Source of the DNA: Terripilifer sp031921685
GTDB taxonomy: Bacteria; Pseudomonadota; Alphaproteobacteria; Rhizobiales; Beijerinckiaceae
Assembly: GCF_031921685.1 (NCBI RefSeq)
Contig: NZ_JAPDHU010000002.1
Location: 1,178,001-1,242,000 of the forward strand
Reading direction: 5' to 3'
DNA: 64,000 nucleotides
The notes under the pieces were generated by a model. That model was not told the DNA's origin. It did not search any database and saw only the letters and a program-made list of their open reading frames with translations. Positions 41,626 to 49,670 of the stretch are shown piece by piece. Within the stretch, counting starts at the first letter, position 1. Every line of letters starts with the position of its first letter. Made by a program: the position numbers and the translations under genes.

Positions 41626-42171
41626 TTAGGAAATAACCTGGCGCCATTGCTCCGGACCGTCGCCCGGATCGCGATAAAGCGGCGTCACCGTCCAGCCACG
41701 CGAAGAGTTAACCGGCATGATCGCCACCATGCCCGGAATAAACTTGCCCTGCCGGTCGGCGATGGTCGAACGCGAAGCCACGACACAACGCCCCTGGCCG
41801 TGATTGCGTTCGCAAGCGGCGGCGGTCTCATAGGCCGGAGCCGTATTGGCATGCTGGACGAGCCCCTGCCGCCAAAGTTCGCGACATTCGTCGAGGCCGA
41901 CCGAACCAAAGGAGGCGCATTCCTCGGGGCTGGTCAGCACCTTGTTCTCGATCGACTGGGTCGAGAACAAGGTCATATAGGTCCAGCCGACCAGAAGCAG
42001 CGCCACGGCGGCACCGCCGAAAATGAACAAGCGGCTGCGATTTTGCTCCTCGAAGACCTCGGTCATGCTGGCGCCGATCCGCGCGCCACTGCTTTTGCTG
42101 ACCGCGCGCGGCGCGGCAGCGCCCCCTGGCCTGCGATTGCCGAACTCTTTTGCACCCTGTGCTAGCGCCAC
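41626..42171 (-). CDS. DUF1190 (YgiB-like) family membrane protein
   Basis: A 181-residue protein with one N-terminal membrane helix (about 48-67, IFGGAAVALLLVGWTYM) and a periplasmic tail that carries the DUF1190 pattern: SPEECASFG, DECRELW, HANTAPAYETAAACERNHGQGRCV. The four Cys suggest structural disulfides or a bound metal, but no function is known. The start is uncertain: GTG at 42171 is used, but an ATG at 42066 (MTEVFEEQNRSR) would start close to the helix. Confidence 0.75.
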   Translation of the reverse strand: MALAQGAKEFGNRRPGGAAAPRAVSKSSGARIGASMTEVFEEQNRSRLFIFGGAAVALLLVGWTYMTLFSTQSIENKVLTSPEECASFGSVGLDECRELWRQGLVQHANTAPAYETAAACERNHGQGRCVVASRSTIADRQGKFIPGMVAIMPVNSSRGWTVTPLYRDPGDGPEQWRQVIS

Positions 42172-42454
42172 GACCCCGGCCCTTCATGCTCCCGGACCGT
42201 TCGTCCGGCATGCTTCATTTCTAAGGGAACTAAAGTTAAAGGACCGATACCTAGGCCGAAACAATACGAACGATTTCAAGGAACAAGCCGCCGCGACAAG
42301 GACCGCGCGGAAGCGGCATTCCTATTTCGGCCCCGCCATGCTATCCGCCCGCCTGTATCTCCGGCCGGACGGTAAGCTTGACGGAAAACTTGGACTTTTC
42401 GCAGATTACGACCGGTTTCCCCGTCACGGCCCCTGTTGAAGCGAGGAAATGACA

Positions 42455-43414
42455 ATGAGGTTTTGCATTAGCGGCAACGGCGCGATGGCGGTCGCTCACC
42501 TGAAAGCCATCAAGGCGATCGAGGGTTCGGACGTGACGGTGTTGCAGAGCCGTACCCAGGAAGGCGCCGACAAGGTTGCCGGAGAATATAATGTGCCGAA
42601 CGCCCTCACCTCGTTCGAAGAGGCGGTGAACCGCAAGGACGTCGACGCCGTCATCATCACCGGCCCGACCCAGATCCATGCCGACCAGGCCGAGACCGCC
42701 ATGCGCGCCGGCAAGCATGTGCTGATCGAAATCCCGATGTGCGATTCCGTCGCCGACGCCGAGCGCATCGTCCGCGTCCAGAAAGAAACCGGCGTCACCG
42801 CCATGGCCGGCCACGTCCGCCGCTTCAACCCGAGCCATCAGCTGATGCATAAGAAACTGCGCGAGGAAGGCGTCTTCCTGCAGCAGATGCAGGCCCACAC
42901 CCACTTCTTCCGCCGCACTAACATGAACGCGCTCGGCCAGGCCCGCTCCTGGGTCGACCACCTGCTGTGGCACCACGCCTGCCACACCGTCGATCTGTTC
43001 TCCTACCAGACCGGCGAACAGGTCTCGGAAGCCTATGCGGTCCAGGGCCCGTACCATCCGGAACTGAAGATCGCCATGGACATGGGCATCATCATGAAGA
43101 CGCCGAAGGGCTCGGTCTGCGTGCTGTCGCTCTCCTTTAACGACGAAGGCCCGATCGGCTCGCCCTACCGCTATATGTGCGACAAGGGCACCTGGGTCTC
43201 CTTCTACGACGACCTGACCGACGGCTTCGGCAAGAAGATCGATCTGGCCGGCGTCGCCCCCTCGATGAACGGTTTCGAGAACCAGGACCGCGAATTCATT
43301 GCCGCGATCCAGGAAAAGCGCACGCCGAACTGCTCGGTCGCCGAAGCCCTCGCCACCATGAAGACCCTCGGCAAGCTCGAGGATCAGCTTATCAAGATGA
43401 ACGGCAAGCCCTAA
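42455..43414 (+). CDS. LigC/PmdC-type 4-carboxy-2-hydroxymuconate-6-semialdehyde dehydrogenase
   Basis: A 319-residue Gfo/Idh/MocA-family NADP-dependent dehydrogenase. The nucleotide motif GNGAMA (7-12) sits in RFCISGNGAMAVAHLKAI, and FFRRTNMNALGQARSW.DHLLWHHAxHTVDLF is strongly like LigC of Sphingobium, which oxidises the protocatechuate 4,5-cleavage semialdehyde to 2-pyrone-4,6-dicarboxylate. No protocatechuate 4,5-dioxygenase (LigAB) is in the window, so the assignment is by family. ATG at 42455 has GAGG 8 bases before it; an ATG at 42449 is too close. Related enzymes with other substrates exist. Confidence 0.82.
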   Translation: MRFCISGNGAMAVAHLKAIKAIEGSDVTVLQSRTQEGADKVAGEYNVPNALTSFEEAVNRKDVDAVIITGPTQIHADQAETAMRAGKHVLIEIPMCDSVADAERIVRVQKETGVTAMAGHVRRFNPSHQLMHKKLREEGVFLQQMQAHTHFFRRTNMNALGQARSWVDHLLWHHACHTVDLFSYQTGEQVSEAYAVQGPYHPELKIAMDMGIIMKTPKGSVCVLSLSFNDEGPIGSPYRYMCDKGTWVSFYDDLTDGFGKKIDLAGVAPSMNGFENQDREFIAAIQEKRTPNCSVAEALATMKTLGKLEDQLIKMNGKP

Positions 43415-43546
43415 TCCCTTGCCGTAACGCCTGCTACTAACGTCGCCGTTATGCCCGGCTCCGCACCGGCTACAACGGCGGCATCACGATGGCTCGCGCC
43501 CGGAGGCAATCTCATTTTGGGCACGGGTCCTGCATATGGAAGCATT

Positions 43547-44089
43547 ATGAATATTGAAGCCATCGCCATCGGCAAAAATCCGCCCCACGACGTCAATGTG
43601 GTCATCGAAGTCCCCATCGGCGGCGAACCGATCAAATATGAAATGGACAAGGACTCCGGCGCCCTCGTCGTCGATCGCTTCCTCTATACGGCCATGCGCT
43701 ATCCGGGGAATTACGGCTTCATCCCGCACACCCTGTCGGAAGACGGCGACCCCTGCGACGTGATCGTTGCCAACACCCGCGCCATCGTCCCCGGCGCCGT
43801 GATGAGCTGCCGCGTCGTCGGCGTGCTGATGATGGAAGACGAGGCCGGCGGCGACGAAAAGATCATCGCCGTACCCTCCGACAAGCTGACCCAGCGTTAC
43901 AAGGGCGTGAAGAACTACACCGACCTGCCGGAGATCACCCTGCAGCAGATCGAGCATTTCTTCCTGCACTACAAGGATCTCGAACCCGGCAAATGGGTGA
44001 AGACCAAAGGCTGGGGCGATGCGGACGCCGCCCGCAAGCTCATCGTCGAGGCGATCGAGCGGGCCAAGAAGGCGAAGGCCAAAAAGTAA
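43547..44089 (+). CDS. ppa: Inorganic pyrophosphatase (family I)
   Basis: Ppa hydrolyses pyrophosphate to drive biosynthetic reactions. The 180-residue protein has VVIEVPIGGEPIKYE, the signature DGDPCDVIV with its metal-ligand Asp residues, and YKDLEPGKWVK. The start at 43547 is chosen because MNIEAI begins the conserved part; the open frame reaches 43451 without a good signal. A hairpin follows the stop. It is unlinked functionally to its neighbours and is likely to be constitutive. Confidence 0.96.
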   Translation: MNIEAIAIGKNPPHDVNVVIEVPIGGEPIKYEMDKDSGALVVDRFLYTAMRYPGNYGFIPHTLSEDGDPCDVIVANTRAIVPGAVMSCRVVGVLMMEDEAGGDEKIIAVPSDKLTQRYKGVKNYTDLPEITLQQIEHFFLHYKDLEPGKWVKTKGWGDADAARKLIVEAIERAKKAKAKK

Positions 44090-44095
44090 TTTTCT

Positions 44096-44129
44096 AAAGC
44101 CCGGTCTGTTTTCAGCAGGACCGGGCTTT
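44096..44129. terminator. Bidirectional hairpin after ppa
   Basis: AAAGCCCGGTC / GACCGGGCTTT is an 11-bp stem with a 12-base loop, and its distal part overlaps the stop codon of the convergent acyl-CoA synthetase. T runs are short on both sides, so it is a moderate terminator for both genes. The stem word AAAGCCCGGT also forms the hairpin at 57701-57723. Confidence 0.6.
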
Positions 44130-45816
44130 ATGCCGTTTCATCCTCCGCCAGACCTAGCTCCTTCTTCATCTGCTCGCGCATGATGAATTTCTGCACCTTT
44201 CCGGTGACGGTCATCGGGAAGGCTTCGACGAAGCGCAGATAGCGCGGAATCTTGTAGTGGGCGATCTGCCCCTGGCAGAAGTCGCGCACGTCCTGGTCGA
44301 TCAAGGTGACGCCATCGCGCACGATGATCCAGGCGCACAACTCCTCGCCATATTTGCGATCGGGAACGCCGATCACCTGCACATCCCTGATCTTGGGATG
44401 GCGATAGAGAAATTCCTCGATCTCCCGCGGATAGATGTTCTCGCCGCCCCGGATCACCAGATCCTTGATACGCCCCACAATGTTGCAATAGCCCTCGTCG
44501 TCGATGACGGCGAGGTCGCCGCTGTGCATCCAACCATCGCTGTCGATCGCCTTGGCGGTCTGCTCGGCATCGTCCCAATAGCCCCGCATGACGAGATAGC
44601 CGCGCGCGCATAATTCGCCCGAGACGCCGCACGGCACGGTGTTGCCGTCCACATCGACGATCTTGACCTCCCCATGCGGCTGGATGCGCCCGACGGTGGA
44701 GACGCGCCGCTCCAGCGGATCGTCGACGCCGCTCTGAAAAGAGACGGGCGAGGTCTCCGTCATGCCGTAAGCGATGGTCACCTGCGGCATATGCAGCTCG
44801 CTGATGACGCGTTTCATCACCTCGATCGGGCAAGGGCTGCCCGCCATGATCCCCGTGCGCAGACTGGAGACATCGAACGTGGCGAAATCCGGGTGATCGA
44901 GCACACCGATGAACATGGTGGGAACGCCGTAAAGCGCCGTGCAGCGTTCTTGCGCCACCGTCTCCAGAACGGCACGCGGCTCAAACGCTTCCGCCGGATA
45001 GATCATGGTCGCGCCATGGGTGAGGCAACCGAGATTGCCCATCACCATGCCGAAGCAATGGTAGAGCGGCACGGGAATGCACAGGCGATCACCGGGAGCG
45101 AGACGGATCGCATCGCCGACGAAGCGGCCATTGTTGAGGATGTTGCGATGGCTCAGTGTCGCGCCCTTCGGCGCCCCCGTCGTGCCGGAGGTGAATTGAA
45201 TGTTGATGGGCTCTTGCGCGCTGAGTTCGCGGCCACGGGCTTGAAGCGCCGCCAACTCGGCCTCGCTCGGCGCAACGAGCAGATCGTCGAAATTCGCCAT
45301 GCCTGGCGTGTGCTCGGTGCCGAGACGAAACACCCATTTGAGGCTTGGAAACCGCGCCGCCTGCAAAGCGCCGGGCGGACAGTCCCGCAACTCCGGCGCA
45401 AGATCGCCCAACATGGCCAGATAGTCGCTCGTCTTGAAGGACGCGGCCAAGACGATGCCACGGCAGCCGACCTTGTTGATCGCATAGTCCAACTCGGCCC
45501 GGCGATAGGCTGGATTGATGTTGACCAGAATGAGCCCGGCCTTCGCCGTCGCGAACTGCGTCAACGCCCATTCGACATTGTTCTGCGACCAGATCGCCAG
45601 CCGATCGCCTTTGGCAAAGCCCAGGCGCATGAACGAACAGGCCAGCGCATCGACCTTGGCGCGTAGCTCGCCATAGGTGAGCCGGATGTTCTGATGGCGC
45701 GAGACCAGAGCTTCGCGATCGGCATGGTGGGCACAGACCTCGTCGAAATAGCGCCCAATCGTTTCCTCGATCAGTGGCCCATCGGTCGCGCCCGTCACGA
45801 AACTGAGGTTCGCCAT
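44128..45816 (-). CDS. Medium/long-chain acyl-CoA synthetase (AMP-binding)
   Basis: A 562-residue adenylating enzyme that makes acyl-CoA from fatty acid or related acid, ATP and CoA. The ATP motif FTSGTTGAPKGATLSHRN, YGMTETSP, GWMHSGDLAVIDDEGYCNIVGRIKDLVIRGGENIYP and the C-terminal TGKVQK lysine loop are all present. It is most like the ACSF2/FadD-like group, so fatty or aromatic acids are possible. GGAGAGGG precedes the ATG. Its 3' end overlaps the ppa hairpin, and a Bug receptor gene lies divergently upstream. Confidence 0.93.
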   Translation of the reverse strand: MANLSFVTGATDGPLIEETIGRYFDEVCAHHADREALVSRHQNIRLTYGELRAKVDALACSFMRLGFAKGDRLAIWSQNNVEWALTQFATAKAGLILVNINPAYRRAELDYAINKVGCRGIVLAASFKTSDYLAMLGDLAPELRDCPPGALQAARFPSLKWVFRLGTEHTPGMANFDDLLVAPSEAELAALQARGRELSAQEPINIQFTSGTTGAPKGATLSHRNILNNGRFVGDAIRLAPGDRLCIPVPLYHCFGMVMGNLGCLTHGATMIYPAEAFEPRAVLETVAQERCTALYGVPTMFIGVLDHPDFATFDVSSLRTGIMAGSPCPIEVMKRVISELHMPQVTIAYGMTETSPVSFQSGVDDPLERRVSTVGRIQPHGEVKIVDVDGNTVPCGVSGELCARGYLVMRGYWDDAEQTAKAIDSDGWMHSGDLAVIDDEGYCNIVGRIKDLVIRGGENIYPREIEEFLYRHPKIRDVQVIGVPDRKYGEELCAWIIVRDGVTLIDQDVRDFCQGQIAHYKIPRYLRFVEAFPMTVTGKVQKFIMREQMKKELGLAEDETA

Positions 45817-45953
45817 CGCCCTCTCCGGCTCGTCGTCCTACCCTGATCGGCGATTGTTCTGCACGGATCGGTGATGGACAAGCGCCTAGATGGTTTTCCG
45901 GTTGACCGATGGCAGGAAGCCTGTGATCCTTCCCAAAATCCTGGGAGGGGACA

Positions 45954-46934
45954 ATGAGATTTGCACGCATCGTGGCGGTCGTCGCGGCCATGGCCGCCGG
46001 CCTGACAGCACAAATGACGTCGACGCAGGCGCAAGACAACTATCCCGACAAGCCCGTGCGCATCATGCTTGGCTTCGCCGCTGGATCGGGTGCCGACATT
46101 CCCGCCCGCTTCCTGCTCGAACAGCTTCGCCAGATCACCAACGGCGCCACTTTCATCGTCGACAACCGGCCCGGCGCCTCCGGCAATATCGCCGTTGATG
46201 CCGGCGCCAAGGCCAAGCCAGACGGCTACACCCTGCTGCTCGCCTCCACCGCCACCACGGCCGGCAATGCGGCGCTCTATAAGCCCGTTCCCTTCGACGT
46301 GAAGAAGGAACTGGTACCAATAGCCGCTCTGCACGAAAACGGTTTCGCTCTGGCGATCGGCCCGGACAATCCCTCGAAAAATGTCGCCGAGTTGACCCAA
46401 TATCTCAAAGCCAAAGGCAAGCGCGCCACCTATGGCTGGGCGACCACCGTCGGGCTCGCCGCCTCCGTCGCCTATACCTCCGGCGCCAGCCTCGACATGA
46501 CGCCCGTCGCCTACAAGATCACGCCCGATGCGGTGCGCGATCTGTCCGCCGGCCAGCTCGATTTCGTCTTCGTCGACACGCTCTATGCCAGCGGCCAGGA
46601 GCGGCAAGGCAAGGTGAAACTGCTCGCGGTGACGACGGCCGCCGCCAATCCTGCCATGCCGAACGTGCCGACCATGGACTCGCTCGGCTACCGCACCTCC
46701 GACACGACGCCGATCTGGGCCATGTGGGCACCGACCGGCACGCCGAAGCCGATCCTCGACAAACTGGCCAACTGGTTCATGCAGGCGGCCGGCTCGAAAG
46801 CCTATGCCGACTTCCTGCTCAACAACGGCGGCGTGCCGGTGAAGGGCGATGCGGCCTTCATGACGAAGAAACTCGACGAAGCCATCGTCGCCTGGAACAA
46901 GGTGGCGGAAGTGGCGAAGATCGATATCAAGTAA
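45954..46934 (+). CDS. Sec-exported Bug-family receptor
   Basis: A 326-residue periplasmic binding protein of the Bug/TctC family. A Sec signal ends near TQAQDNY. Ligand-site features include IMLGFAAGSGADIPAR, VDNRPGASGN and KAKPDGYTLLLAS, followed by DFVFVDTLYASGQ. No TctA/B partner is nearby. GGGAGGGG lies before the ATG. It is the fourth member of this family in the window and heads toward an aromatic-cleavage operon on the opposite strand. Confidence 0.9.
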   Translation: MRFARIVAVVAAMAAGLTAQMTSTQAQDNYPDKPVRIMLGFAAGSGADIPARFLLEQLRQITNGATFIVDNRPGASGNIAVDAGAKAKPDGYTLLLASTATTAGNAALYKPVPFDVKKELVPIAALHENGFALAIGPDNPSKNVAELTQYLKAKGKRATYGWATTVGLAASVAYTSGASLDMTPVAYKITPDAVRDLSAGQLDFVFVDTLYASGQERQGKVKLLAVTTAAANPAMPNVPTMDSLGYRTSDTTPIWAMWAPTGTPKPILDKLANWFMQAAGSKAYADFLLNNGGVPVKGDAAFMTKKLDEAIVAWNKVAEVAKIDIK

Positions 46935-46953
46935 AGCAACGCGGCACTCTTGG

Positions 46954-47075
46954 TGTCATCCCCCGACACCTGCGCAGCAGGTGATCGGGGATCCAGGAGC
47001 GTGCGATAAAACGATTTAGACAGAAGCGGTTGCCCCTGGGTACCGGATCACGCCGTTGGCGTGTCCGGTATGACA
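46954..47075. repeat. REPIN-like palindromic repeat, copy 2
   Basis: A 122-bp element with inverted arms beginning TGTCATCCCCCGACAC on the left and, read as reverse complement, TGTCATACCGGACACG on the right. Each arm holds its own short hairpin (CACCTGCGCAGCAGGTG; CGCCAACGGCG). The arms match those at 15581-15718 over the first ~45 bases while the middle does not. It lies between a Bug receptor and a convergent dioxygenase gene, where it may also act as a terminator. Confidence 0.75.
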
Positions 47076-47088
47076 CCAGGCGCTTGGC

Positions 47089-47967
47089 TCACGCCGCCTT
47101 CTTGTCTTCCTTCGCCATTACAAAATCATAGGTGATGGTGACGAAGGGCTCGTTCATCACCTTGCCGTCGGGCGCTTTGCCCGGCGGATGTTCCTTGTAT
47201 TCGCGGATCAGCGATTCCTTGACGCCGAACACCGCATCGGAATCGATGTATTTGTCGGTCGGGTCGAAGATATGCGTCACCAGCCGGCGATGGCCTGCGG
47301 CCGTGAAGATGAAATGCAGATGCGCAGGCCGCATCGGATGACGGCCCTGCGCGCGCAGCATTTCACCAACCGGACCATCGGTCGGCACCGGATAGCAGGT
47401 CGGCTTGATCGACCAGAAGAAATAGCGGCCTTCGCTATCGGTCTTGAAGCGACCGCGACCGCCCGGCCCGCCCAGCTTTTCCATCTGCTGCACGTCATAG
47501 AAACCGTCGTCGTCGGAATGCCAAACGTCCATCTGCGCATTGGCGAGCGGCGTGCCATCCTCCGAGCGCAACGTGCCGTAGATATAGGCCGGCTCGCCCT
47601 TCATATTGCCGTGGATGTCGTCGCCCATCTTGCAGTCAGGCATCTGCGCCGTCCAGAACGGCCCCAGCACCGTCGACTGGGTGATGTCGCCATGCACCGG
47701 ATGGTTGATGGAATCGACCAGGGTCGACACACCAAGCGTATCGGAGAGCAACACGAATTCCTGCCGCACGTCGTCACAGATCTGGCCCGTGCGCGTCAGG
47801 AAGTCGATGGCGAAACCCCATTCTTCCTCCGTCGGGCGCACGTCGCGCACGAAGTCGTGCAGATGCTTCACCAATGAGGTGCAAACTTCTTTCACCCGCG
47901 CATTCGGCGCATTGGCGAAGCGCTCAATCACCGCCGGCGTAATGCTGTTTTCGTCGAGCTCGCGCAT
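47089..47967 (-). CDS. Intradiol ring-cleavage dioxygenase (hydroxyquinol 1,2-dioxygenase-like)
   Basis: A 292-residue non-heme Fe(III) enzyme that cleaves catechol-type rings between the hydroxyls. The iron ligands appear as Tyr157 (GFYDVQ), Tyr192 (PTCYPVP), His216 and His218 (AHLHF), spaced as in hydroxyquinol and catechol 1,2-dioxygenases. The N-terminal ~125-residue helical domain, the dimer linker of the family, is present. Length fits hydroxyquinol 1,2-dioxygenase. It is the last gene of an operon with a SnoaL-like protein and an alpha/beta hydrolase. Product would be maleylacetate or a muconate. Confidence 0.92.
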   Translation of the reverse strand: MRELDENSITPAVIERFANAPNARVKEVCTSLVKHLHDFVRDVRPTEEEWGFAIDFLTRTGQICDDVRQEFVLLSDTLGVSTLVDSINHPVHGDITQSTVLGPFWTAQMPDCKMGDDIHGNMKGEPAYIYGTLRSEDGTPLANAQMDVWHSDDDGFYDVQQMEKLGGPGGRGRFKTDSEGRYFFWSIKPTCYPVPTDGPVGEMLRAQGRHPMRPAHLHFIFTAAGHRRLVTHIFDPTDKYIDSDAVFGVKESLIREYKEHPPGKAPDGKVMNEPFVTITYDFVMAKEDKKAA

Positions 47968-48021
47968 ACTATCCCCTCAAAGAAACGTGATCTCTTTCGT
48001 GTTCTGATTAGTCGGGCCCAA

Positions 48022-48636
48022 TCAATCGTGGCCCCAAGACAGGGGCTTGCCGGCCAGCCATTCTTCGCCCGCTGCATAAAGCGCCTCGACGCGCTCGCCC
48101 TTCAGCCCCGGCATGTTGGTCTTCACCGGGAAACCAATCTTCGACTGGATGTAGGCGAGATGGCGATAGCCCTCGGGGAAGGAGTTGAGCAGTTTTTCGT
48201 CGAGCGGCACTTTCTCGCCGGCCCGCACCGGGTCCATGCGATCCTTCTCATAGATCGGCTGGCGCAGCACGAAGCCCCATTTGCCGTCGCGCTTCTCCAG
48301 GAAATCGTAGAAGCGGCCGACGCAGACCACGTCGACGAGAATGTCGTGCACGGTGTCGCGCTGAGAAATATGCATCTTGGTTTCGGCGATGGCGCGATTG
48401 CCACGGATCTCCGACGTATGCGCGCCCTGCGAATGCAGAATGCTCACGCCAGCAGCCCAGGCCTTCTTGTTCATGGCGATGAATTCATCGCCGGTGCCCT
48501 GCGTCCAAGTGGCGAACATCTTGCCATCCGGATGCCAGACCGTGCGGAACTTCTCCCAATAGCCGGCATCGCGCCACAGCACCCAATTGTCGACAAGCTG
48601 GCGCACGGCGATACGGTCGAGCACGTCCTGATCCAT
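48022..48636 (-). CDS. SnoaL-like/NTF2-fold protein
   Basis: A 204-residue protein. The first ~140 residues form an NTF2-like cone with QLVDNWVLWRDAGYWEKFRTVWHPDG, the usual opening of SnoaL-like domains such as naphthoate or steroid isomerases; the remaining ~60 residues are an extension. It could act as a cyclase, isomerase or small subunit of an oxygenase. It lies between the dioxygenase and hydrolase genes. The start is ATG at 48636; a GTG at 48642 with GGAG 5 bases earlier is also plausible. Confidence 0.8.
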   Translation of the reverse strand: MDQDVLDRIAVRQLVDNWVLWRDAGYWEKFRTVWHPDGKMFATWTQGTGDEFIAMNKKAWAAGVSILHSQGAHTSEIRGNRAIAETKMHISQRDTVHDILVDVVCVGRFYDFLEKRDGKWGFVLRQPIYEKDRMDPVRAGEKVPLDEKLLNSFPEGYRHLAYIQSKIGFPVKTNMPGLKGERVEALYAAGEEWLAGKPLSWGHD

Positions 48637-48679
48637 TTCCACAGCCACTCCTTTGCATTCCTCGTGTTCTAAAACGTCG

Positions 48680-49474
48680 TCAGAGACGCGCCGCCTTGGC
48701 GATCACGTCGGCCGATACCTTTGGATGCGTCAGCGCCACCACATGGTCATGCGGCAGGCGCTCGACGAAAGCGAATTGCGGGTCTTTGCTGGCGCGCGCG
48801 TAGAAGGGCGCGAACGACGAAGCCGGATTGGCTCCGCACCAGACATAGACGTAGTTCACCCCTTGCGGACGTTCGCGGAAGCCCTTGACGGGTTCGGTCA
48901 TGGTCTTGGCCGGATGCGGTCCGATGCGCGTCGCGCACAAAGCCAACAAGGTTTCGTCGGTCACGCTCCAGCGCTGCGCCAGATCGGGCGGCGGCACGGG
49001 CTGCCCCGCCTTGTCCAAGTCGTGCGCAAGCTGGTTGTTCACAAGATCGGCGAGCGACTCCCCATCCTTCGGATCGAAGGCGTCGAAATAGACTAAAGTC
49101 CGAATGCGGTCCTTGACGCGCGTCAAAACGCCATTGGCGACCATGCCGCCATAGCTCCAGCCGACCAAGGTCACGTCGCGCAGGTCTTCCATTTCGATGT
49201 GATTGACGATGTCCACGATGTGGGTCGACAGATCGATGTCGGGAGCAAGTTGATGCCGGCGTTCGCCAAGCCCGCTCATCGTCGGCGTGGTGACGTCAAA
49301 CCCTTCCGCGCGCAGCAGCCGCGCCACATCGCGCCATACCCAGCCGCCGAACCACGCGCCGTGCACCAGTACGATCGTGCCTTTGCCGTCCGTCAATCGT
49401 CCCTCCTCGATTTGCCCCATAGCGTTTTGCGGTTTGACATCGTCAAAACCGTAAAGACGCGTCAAGCGCGTCAT
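48680..49474 (-). CDS. Alpha/beta hydrolase (esterase/HNL-like)
   Basis: A 264-residue serine hydrolase. VLVHGAWFGGWVWRDVARLL is the oxyanion-loop region of the EstC/pyrethroid-esterase-like group and GWSYGG carries the nucleophile Ser. A C-terminal LPHDHVV supplies the His. The ATG at 49474 has GAGAGA upstream. As the first gene of the operon with a SnoaL-like protein and a ring-cleavage dioxygenase, it may release an aromatic acid or phenol from an ester. Confidence 0.88.
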   Translation of the reverse strand: MTRLTRLYGFDDVKPQNAMGQIEEGRLTDGKGTIVLVHGAWFGGWVWRDVARLLRAEGFDVTTPTMSGLGERRHQLAPDIDLSTHIVDIVNHIEMEDLRDVTLVGWSYGGMVANGVLTRVKDRIRTLVYFDAFDPKDGESLADLVNNQLAHDLDKAGQPVPPPDLAQRWSVTDETLLALCATRIGPHPAKTMTEPVKGFRERPQGVNYVYVWCGANPASSFAPFYARASKDPQFAFVERLPHDHVVALTHPKVSADVIAKAARL

Positions 49475-49670
49475 GGCGGTCTCTCTCGTCCCTGTTGCGC
49501 GGTCAAGAGGTTGCAAGCCTTTGCATGAGAACGTCTCCGCCTTCCGCCCGTCATGGCCGCCAGCTAAGGTGGGCGGCTTCCACAGGCCCGGCCGGATGGC
49601 GATTGACGCGCGCCATCTGTTCTATAAAAAGAACAAAGCGTCCTGTTTTATGAAATCCCCGCGAGGTGCC

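Noticed and set aside
49475..49670. Possible SAM riboswitch upstream of metY
   Set aside because: Words like TTGCAAG and GCTAAGG occur but too far apart for the compact SAM-II fold; no pseudoknot could be drawn.
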